From JAZGDL01 sp036477795 (lineage in GTDB: Bacteria; Planctomycetota; Phycisphaerae; UBA1845), in NCBI GenBank assembly GCA_036477795.1, contig JAZGDL010000443.1, forward strand, positions 1 through 5,940: a DNA stretch of 5,940 nt, written 5' to 3'. Under the pieces are notes generated by a model. That model ran no database searches, was not told the DNA's origin, and worked only from the letters and a program-made list of their open reading frames with translations. Positions 1-4,191 of the stretch are shown piece by piece. How positions within the stretch are numbered: position 1 is the first letter of the stretch; the number at the start of each line of letters is the position of its first letter. The translations under genes and the position numbers were made by a program.

Positions 1-20
1 GGGTCCACCGCGGCCCTGCG

Positions 21-153
21 CTGTAGGGTTTGTCGATTTAGTCTGTAGCGCCACCCCTTGTGGGTGGCGCACCCGCGTTGGGCGCCACCCACAAGGGGTG
101 GCGCTACATCATGGATCGCTCCAAACGACTAAATCAACAAGCCCTGTAGGGTT
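21..153. repeat. Large palindromic (MITE-like) element with flanking direct repeats
   Basis: Arms 44-70 and 82-108 are perfect 27-bp inverted repeats separated by 11 bases. Each arm is itself a hairpin with a 9-bp stem (GCGCCACCC/GGGTGGCGC) and a 5-base loop (48-70 and 82-104). Further out, GATTTAGTC at 35-43 pairs with GACTAAATC at 127-135, and 25-34 matches the reverse complement of 136-145 at 8 of 10 positions. The 10-mer CTGTAGGGTT occurs as a direct repeat at 21-30 and 144-153, as a target-site duplication would. There is no coding capacity, so any mobility would need a transposase supplied elsewhere. The structure is plain; calling it mobile is inference. Confidence 0.7.
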
Positions 154-172
154 ACTTTCCGCCGGGTATTAT
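144..172 (+). promoter_or_regulatory. Possible weak promoter for rnc
   Basis: TATTAT at 167-172 matches the sigma70 -10 consensus at 5 of 6 positions, with a poor -35 candidate CTGTAG at 144-149 and a 17-base spacer. Transcription would start near 179, leaving a leader of about 130 bases before rnc. The poor -35 makes this tentative. Confidence 0.2.
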
Positions 173-308
173 AGGTGATCGAGCGCCGGTCAGGGGGTGC
201 TGACCGACGCCATTGCCGTTGTCCATTGTTCACCGGCCCCTGGCGAACACCGCCGCGTACCTGATGATGGTCGAAGCGGTGCTCGCCTCAGGCCTGTAGG
301 ATCTTCAG

Positions 309-1001
309 GTGACCCGCTCAGAAGTTCTCGCTCGCACACAAGAGCTCATCGGATACCAGTTCAAGGATCCGGAACTCCTTCACCAGGCCCTCACTCACGC
401 CTCGGTGGCGGACTCGCGTCTGGACAGCAATGAGCGTATGGAATTCCTCGGCGACTCGGTGCTCGCTCTGGTCGTCTGCGAGGAGCTTTTCAGACGCTAC
501 CAGGAGTATCTGGAGGGTGAACTCACCAAGCTCAAGTCGGTCATCGTTTCGCGCAAGACTTGCGCGCAGATCTCCGACCGCCTGGGGCTGACACCCCTGC
601 TCTTCTTGGGCAAGGGCATGAGCAACCACGACGACGTCCCCACTTCGCTGCGCGCCGCGGTTTTCGAGTCCGTCATCGCCGGCATCTTTCTGGACGGCGG
701 TCTCGAGGCCGCCAGGAGCTTCATCCTCGAGCACGCCGCCGACTTCATCACCCAGTCCGACCATGACCAGCACCAGCGAAACCACAAGTCGCTGCTCCAA
801 CAGCATGCCCAGAAATACATGTCCTCCACGCCCCAATACACGCAACTCGACGAGCAGGGCCCTGACCACAGTAAGTGTTTCAACGTCTGCGTCATCATCG
901 GCAACCGCCGCTTCCCCGCCGCCTGGGGTCCCAGCAAGAAGGAGGCCGAACAAAAAGCCGCCCAAAACGCTCTCGCTGAACTCGACGAATCCTACCGCTG
1001 A
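309..1001 (+). CDS. rnc: Ribonuclease III
   Basis: Endoribonuclease that cuts double-stranded RNA in rRNA processing and in turnover of structured transcripts; cytoplasmic, acting as a homodimer. The 230-residue length is normal (E. coli 226). The catalytic domain spans about residues 1-150 and carries the signature NERMEFLGDS at 41-50 (E42, E45, D49). The second acidic site appears as AAVFESVIAGIFLDGG at 116-131 with E120 (E. coli E117). The double-stranded RNA-binding domain spans about 157-227, with the typical ending WGPSKKEAEQKAAQNAL. GTG at 309 is the only workable start: an in-frame TAG lies at 297-299, and AGGA at 298-301 sits 7 bases upstream. One oddity: the position expected to be Asp (E. 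coli D114, a metal ligand) is Ala117. Identity is certain; full activity is not. Confidence 0.96.
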   Translation: MTRSEVLARTQELIGYQFKDPELLHQALTHASVADSRLDSNERMEFLGDSVLALVVCEELFRRYQEYLEGELTKLKSVIVSRKTCAQISDRLGLTPLLFLGKGMSNHDDVPTSLRAAVFESVIAGIFLDGGLEAARSFILEHAADFITQSDHDQHQRNHKSLLQQHAQKYMSSTPQYTQLDEQGPDHSKCFNVCVIIGNRRFPAAWGPSKKEAEQKAAQNALAELDESYR

Positions 1002-1111
1002 AATATCCAAAGCTCACCAATCATCGCCGGATCAAGAAACACCCTGCTCGACCGGAATCATTCGTGCCACATTCACCTCAGAGCCTCAAGCGCAAGCGCG
1101 GGGTTTACATG

Positions 1112-1192
1112 GCCCCCGCCGCAGGTGCGCAGGGGGCAACCAGCCGCGGGCTTAATCCCGCGCGGTCGCCCTGGGCCAATGTGGCCCGGGGC
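1112..1192. repeat. Cluster of three hairpins downstream of rnc
   Basis: Three consecutive inverted repeats: GCCCCC 1112-1117 with GGGGGC 1132-1137; CGCGGG 1145-1150 with CCCGCG 1157-1162 around CTTAAT; and a 10-bp stem 1168-1177/1183-1192 around AATGT with one G-U pair. None is followed by a clear T-tract (TTCTTCCC follows the last), so classic intrinsic termination is doubtful. They could stabilise the rnc mRNA 3' end, stop transcription in another way, or be palindromic repeat DNA. Confidence 0.6.
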
Positions 1193-1213
1193 TTCTTCCC
1201 GACGCCATCGAGA

Positions 1214-1243
1214 TTGAGCATTTGACCGGAGGCGTGCTATAGT
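1214..1243 (+). promoter_or_regulatory. Sigma70-like promoter for the lipoprotein gene
   Basis: TTGAGC at 1214-1219 (4 of 6 to the -35 consensus), an 18-base spacer, and TATAGT at 1238-1243 (5 of 6 to the -10) preceded by TG at 1235-1236, an extended -10. The predicted transcription start, about 7 bases past the -10, falls on the GTG start codon at 1250, so the mRNA is probably leaderless. Confidence 0.5.
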
Positions 1244-1249
1244 CCGCGG

Positions 1250-2032
1250 GTGTTCGCGCGGCTCGTTACGATTGTTCTCGTCGTACTGCCCGGCGGGTGT
1301 GCCCACATAACCAAACCCAGCCCACAGCAAAGGGGCACTGGGCTTGTGTTTGTGCTGCCGGGGATCGAGGGCCGGAGCTTCGCCAACCGCAACATCGTGC
1401 GGGGCCTGACTGACGGAGGCGTGGACAGCGCCATCAGGATCTACGACTGGACCACCGGAACCGGACCCTTCGGCTGGTTCGTTCACCTGGCTGACATCCG
1501 TCGCAATCGTATTCAGGCCATCCGCCTGGCCCGGATGATTATCAGGTATCAGAAGAAACATCCGCATCGGCCGGTGTTTTTAATCGGGCACTCCGGCGGC
1601 GCGGGAATCGTCCTGATGACCCTAGACCTGCTCCGCAAGTCCCAGCCGGTCGACGGTGTTATTCTGCTGGGTGCCGCGGTCTGGCCGCATCGCAATCTGG
1701 TGCGGTCGCTGAAACGAACCCGCCGCGGGATCTGGAACTTCTATACCCCGAGGGATTTCGGCTTCCTGGGACTGGGCACTTCGCTGTTGGGCACCATCGA
1801 CCGCAAGTTCGGCCCCGGCGCGGGAGCGATCGGCTTTCGGGTGCCGCAGGGCCTTTCGGAAGAAGCCCTCGATCTGTACAGCGGCAAGCTCATTCAGGTG
1901 CGCTACGATGCGTCAATGTGGGCAGAGGGCAACCCGGGCACCCACGCCGGCTGGACCAACCGGCGGTTCGTAGCCAAACGGCTTGCCCCGATCGTTAGCG
2001 GCCGGGCGCCATCGCCCGGTAATGGTTCATAG
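1250..2032 (+). CDS. Predicted alpha/beta-hydrolase lipoprotein
   Basis: 260 residues. The N-terminus has a positive charge (R4), a hydrophobic stretch at 5-13 and a Cys at 17 in LPGGC, which suggests an exported lipoprotein; the lipobox is slightly off because Leu is at -4, not -3. The rest is an alpha/beta-hydrolase fold: strand GLVFVLPGIEG (31-41) with the oxyanion-type turn, nucleophile elbow GHSGG (113-117, Ser115), a plausible acid at Asp169 (TPRDFGF), and a plausible His232 (GTHAGW) near the C-terminus. Substrate unknown; esterase or lipase activity is possible. GTG at 1250 is the first possible start because an in-frame TGA lies at 1223-1225 and no other start codon lies between. No Shine-Dalgarno is visible, which fits a leaderless transcript. 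The last residues (SGRAPSPGNGS) run up to inserted repeat DNA, so the original C-terminus may have been slightly different. Confidence 0.8.
   Translation: MFARLVTIVLVVLPGGCAHITKPSPQQRGTGLVFVLPGIEGRSFANRNIVRGLTDGGVDSAIRIYDWTTGTGPFGWFVHLADIRRNRIQAIRLARMIIRYQKKHPHRPVFLIGHSGGAGIVLMTLDLLRKSQPVDGVILLGAAVWPHRNLVRSLKRTRRGIWNFYTPRDFGFLGLGTSLLGTIDRKFGPGAGAIGFRVPQGLSEEALDLYSGKLIQVRYDASMWAEGNPGTHAGWTNRRFVAKRLAPIVSGRAPSPGNGS
2002..2019. repeat. Hairpin at the end of the hydrolase gene
   Basis: CCGGGCG at 2002-2008 pairs perfectly with CGCCCGG at 2013-2019 around a 4-base loop (CCAT), just before the stop codon at 2030. No T-tract follows, so it is not a standard intrinsic terminator. It could protect the 3' end of the mRNA. 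Confidence 0.4.
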
Positions 2033-2040
2033 CGGGGGGG

Positions 2041-2268
2041 CTAAAGGGGACGCACCGTTTTATGGTCATACGGCGGAGAAGCTCGGCACCGGACACACCC
2101 TCCGCCCCATCGGACGCCCACCCGCGCCGAAAAAATGAGTCGCGTCCCCCTTTCCCCTCGTGGTACAGGGCACCCGGAAACTCGATTCGCAGCGGCCTGG
2201 CCATAGCTCCACCATACCAGGCTCCGGCTCCGGAGCCAACCACTAATGACTAAATGCGCTCTGACCCC
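2041..2268 (-). mobile_element. Collapsed RAYT (REP-associated Y1 transposase) element
   Basis: On the - strand, reading from 2268, an end segment GGGGTCAGAGCGCATTTAG leads into the transposase start at 2204 and then breaks off after 15 codons into a structured end. There AAAGGGGACGC at 2043-2053 pairs with GCGTCCCCCTTT at 2142-2153 (one bulge), and an inner stem GGCGGAG 2072-2078 pairs with CTCCGCC 2100-2106. A perfect 12-bp palindrome, GGCTCCGGAGCC, lies at 2226-2237. End hairpins of this kind suit single-strand Y1 (IS200/IS605-like) transposition. The catalytic part (HUH and Tyr motifs) is missing, so the copy cannot move by itself. Exact boundaries are inferred from the motifs. Confidence 0.65.
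2160..2204 (-). pseudogene. N-terminal fragment of a RAYT transposase
   Basis: The - strand from ATG at 2204 reads MARPLRIEFPGALYH, the characteristic opening of REP-associated tyrosine transposases (TnpA_REP/Y1_Tnp family), which normally continue for 150 or more residues with an HUH motif and a catalytic Tyr. Here the match stops after His15 and the frame runs into the element's structured end, continuing as unrelated sequence to 1995. No catalytic residue remains, so this is a relic. Confidence 0.75.
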
Positions 2269-3546
2269 AGATATACCATTGACGCGAATGGCGACATTCT
2301 GGTCCTTGACAAGACGGCTTCCAGCACGCAGGGCGCGGTGTTTCGGCTGGTCTTAGGAACGTGCCAGTGGGAAGTTGCGAGCGTGGATCAGCTCTTTGAA
2401 GAACCATGGAACATGAGCTTCGATGTGAACGGTGATCTTCTAGTGGCCGACCTCGAGGCATTGCCCGTTGGCGTTGAGGCTTCCGGGGGAATAATTCAGG
2501 TGGATTTGTTTGGTGATTCATTGACGAACCAATCGGAGGTGTATTCTGGAGCACCATTCATCGATCCTGCCGACATTAGCATAGATGTAAACGGGGATTT
2601 CCTGATACTTGACGTCGGTCTCTCAAGCGAGACCGGCGGAATCTTCCGCGTAGATCGTATAACGAACGAAAGATCGATCGTTTTTGAAGGTTCGCCCCTC
2701 GTCGATCCAATGGCGATAGCCAATGCGTCAACTGTTTCTTCACAGGACTGCAACACCAACAGCGTCCCCGACGAATGCGAAGTCCCGCCCTTATGCCCCA
2801 CATGCCCGGATTGCAACAACAACGGCATCCCGGACGGGTGCGAGACCGGATGCGTAGGACCGACGGTCACGGTCACCAGCGGCATCGCCTCACGTTATAT
2901 AAGAATCACTCCCGGCACGAACGTTCTCGCACCGACGGCGATACGCGTCACGAACAAGTGCACGTCGGAGGTTGGTTGGGTGCGCCTCAACAACGTGGAC
3001 TATGACGATGGGCCCCAGGGCCTCGTTAATGTGGGGATCGCCGTGGCTGATTGCGACGACGTGGAGTTTCGTTCACCTTGTGACTGGCTGGGGGCTGGTG
3101 ACATGCTGGTGGTAACCGGGGATATCATTGCACCCAATACGGAGTTTGACGTGGCGGTGGTGTGCGGGAGTTGCGCGGATCAGACGGTTGCGGCTATGGA
3201 CACTACGGCGAATCGTACGTGGAAGTACTCTGACGCCAGTGGCGACGGGCAGGTGACCTTCTTCGCCGACCTGTTCAAGATGTTCACCAACACCGCAGCC
3301 AACGGGTTCCCCTTCTGGACGGGGCCTGATCCGGGTTACGAAGTTGACACGCAGGGTAACAACCTGCCGGATCAGCAGACGACGTTCTTTGCGGATATTT
3401 CCTCGGCGTTTGACGCCACGTCCGCGGGTGGTTGTACCGGGTTCTGGGCTGGGGCGACGTGCTGCACGGCGGCGGGCGACTGCCACCCGTGTGAAACGGG
3501 GTGCGATGGTGGGGCGTGTAGCCCGCCGCCGCCACCGGCAAAGTAG
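2254..3546 (+). CDS. Propeller-repeat/DCNxN surface-type protein, probably 5'-truncated
   Basis: 430 residues as read. Residues 8-155 hold three propeller-like repeats with cores TIDANGDILVLD (8), SFDVNGDLLVAD (55) and SIDVNGDFLILD (109), each followed by a G-G-[IV]-[FI]-[RQ]-V-D type strand; this recalls NHL-type planctomycete proteins. Then come two motifs, DCNTNSVPDEC (165-175) and DCNNNGIPDGC (186-196), a beta-rich domain (about 203-320), a duplicated module with TFFAD at 335-339 and 377-381 (the first preceded by the acidic loop DASGDGQ), and a Cys-rich tail ending in PPPPPAK. Such proteins are normally exported, yet there is no signal peptide: MRSDP is encoded by the end of the adjacent RAYT remnant, and repeat 1 begins at once. 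No Shine-Dalgarno precedes 2254. I infer a gene that lost its 5' part when the element inserted; it may not be expressed. Function unknown, perhaps cell-surface or extracellular. Confidence 0.7.
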   Translation: MRSDPRYTIDANGDILVLDKTASSTQGAVFRLVLGTCQWEVASVDQLFEEPWNMSFDVNGDLLVADLEALPVGVEASGGIIQVDLFGDSLTNQSEVYSGAPFIDPADISIDVNGDFLILDVGLSSETGGIFRVDRITNERSIVFEGSPLVDPMAIANASTVSSQDCNTNSVPDECEVPPLCPTCPDCNNNGIPDGCETGCVGPTVTVTSGIASRYIRITPGTNVLAPTAIRVTNKCTSEVGWVRLNNVDYDDGPQGLVNVGIAVADCDDVEFRSPCDWLGAGDMLVVTGDIIAPNTEFDVAVVCGSCADQTVAAMDTTANRTWKYSDASGDGQVTFFADLFKMFTNTAANGFPFWTGPDPGYEVDTQGNNLPDQQTTFFADISSAFDATSAGGCTGFWAGATCCTAAGDCHPCETGCDGGACSPPPPPAK

Positions 3547-3649
3547 ACGCGGGGCAATGTGCGCCGTCGCCCGGATAATTCACCGCGGAGCAGGCAGAGA
3601 TCGCAGAGGGGCTCTGGGATTGCGCTGGTTTGTGATGACCGTCCCGCGC

Positions 3650-3851
3650 CCTCGCTGCGCGAGGATGGGGCACCGTGGTTGGACGAACCCACGGATTGCA
3701 ACCCGTGGGCTTTTTGGGGAGGCTTCGCGAACACATCAGCGCTCGTGCGACCCCTGCAGGGTCGAATGGAACGGGCGTTGGGGTTACCGTGGGCGGCGTC
3801 CCGCCTCGGCGGAACTTGACTACGGCTACTGTAGGTCAGCCTTTCAGGCTG
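3650..3851. repeat. Array of distinct short hairpins
   Basis: Inverted repeats in order: CCTCGC/GCGAGG (3650-3664); CCCACGG/CCGTGGG (3688-3709); CGACCC/GGGTCG around CTGCA (3748-3764); a compound stem with outer arms near 3783-3792 and 3820-3829 (imperfect) enclosing CCGCC/GGCGG (3801-3812); and CAGCCT/AGGCTG (3837-3851). The stems are unrelated in sequence but alike in size and spacing. The unit looks like a modular non-coding repeat rather than terminators alone. Confidence 0.65.
3688..3715 (+). terminator. Possible intrinsic terminator
   Basis: Stem CCCACGG 3688-3694 / CCGTGGG 3703-3709 with an 8-base loop, one base, then TTTTT at 3711-3715. It lies 142 bases past the stop codon at 3546 and inside a wider hairpin array, so it may be part of that array rather than a dedicated terminator. 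The left arm can also pair with CCGTGG at 3673-3678. Confidence 0.45.
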
Positions 3852-3980
3852 CATCAGGGTGCGGCGATGAAGCCACCGGAAGTGTCACGCACCGCGCAGC
3901 GCCCGCTCCGCAGCGTTGTTGGTGCCCTGCCGGGGACGTCTGTGAGAATAGTGCTGCGTCAGGCGTTGTTTGAGGGGTAG

Positions 3981-4001
3981 CAGGGACGGAGCGCTCCCCT
4001 G
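3981..4001. repeat. Nested palindrome
   Basis: GGAGCGCTCC at 3988-3997 is a perfect 10-bp palindrome. It lies within weaker outer pairing CAGGG 3981-3985 / CCCTG 3997-4001, so the two pairings share one base. It could be an operator-like site or another member of the hairpin series. Confidence 0.35.
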
Positions 4002-4121
4002 CGGGTCGCCGCTAGACGTGCCGCGCTGGGCGATGTGACCCATCCTTTGAGGCGCGACAGAGCACTAGCGACCTAATCGACAACTTGCTCATCCCCGACC
4101 CAGCCGCTGGCTAACAGGCCA

Positions 4122-4149
4122 CGCTCCGGCTAACCTCTCGGTTGGAGCG
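4122..4149 (+). promoter_or_regulatory. Hairpin in the leader of the fahA operon
   Basis: CGCTCC 4122-4127 pairs with GGAGCG 4144-4149, and AACC 4132-4135 with GGTT 4140-4143, leaving a TCTC loop and a 4-base bulge (GGCT). It ends 29 bases before the Shine-Dalgarno of the next gene, so it would lie in the 5' leader if transcription starts upstream. Its role is unknown. Confidence 0.3.
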
Positions 4150-4178
4150 AAGTTGGCCGGTATCAGTTTCCCGATGAC

Positions 4179-4184
4179 AGGAGG
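4179..4184 (+). promoter_or_regulatory. Shine-Dalgarno that sets the start at 4192
   Basis: AGGAGG is followed after 7 bases by ATG at 4192. The frame is also open from TTG 4153 and ATG 4174, but neither has a comparable ribosome site, so 4192 is chosen. Confidence 0.8.
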
Positions 4185-4191
4185 CCGTGGA

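Larger units (their letters stand above)
1..308. other. Non-coding region upstream of rnc
   Basis: I see no convincing gene here. The first half is a large palindromic element (described separately). The second half (about 180-308) has no clear structure. A short frame in the same phase as rnc runs from a TGA at 201-203 to a TAG at 297-299; with ATG at 264 it would encode 11 residues (MMVEAVLASGL) ending 9 bases before the rnc start. It has no visible Shine-Dalgarno, so I do not call it a gene. A weak -10-like TATTAT lies at 167-172 and could serve rnc. Confidence 0.6.
3547..4191. other. Long hairpin-rich non-coding region
   Basis: I find no gene here. Several open frames cross it on both strands, but they lack ribosome sites and read through palindromes. 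It starts with a 9-base near-repeat (3585-3611: three units of the GCrGAG type), continues with the hairpin series at 3650-3851, then a less structured stretch at about 3852-3980, a palindrome at 3981-4001, and ends with the leader of the next gene (hairpin 4122-4149, Shine-Dalgarno 4179-4184). A 37-codon frame from ATG 3867 to TAG 3980 exists but resembles nothing I know. Confidence 0.6.

Noticed and set aside
44..108. CRISPR repeat or intrinsic terminator
   Set aside because: There are only two mirrored arms and no regular spacers, and no T-tract follows either side.
318..1010. 230-residue open frame on the - strand opposite rnc
   Set aside because: It mirrors the RNase III gene almost exactly, has low-complexity V/G/L-rich translation and no recognisable motif; a product of GC-rich codon use.
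1995..2243. 82-residue - strand frame containing the RAYT opening as a functional small gene
   Set aside because: Only 15 residues are transposase-like; the rest is translated end structure and runs into the hydrolase gene.
3344..3980. Overlapping + strand frames through the end of the surface gene and the hairpin region
   Set aside because: No ribosome sites; the translations are Arg-rich and cross several palindromes, so they are not credible proteins.
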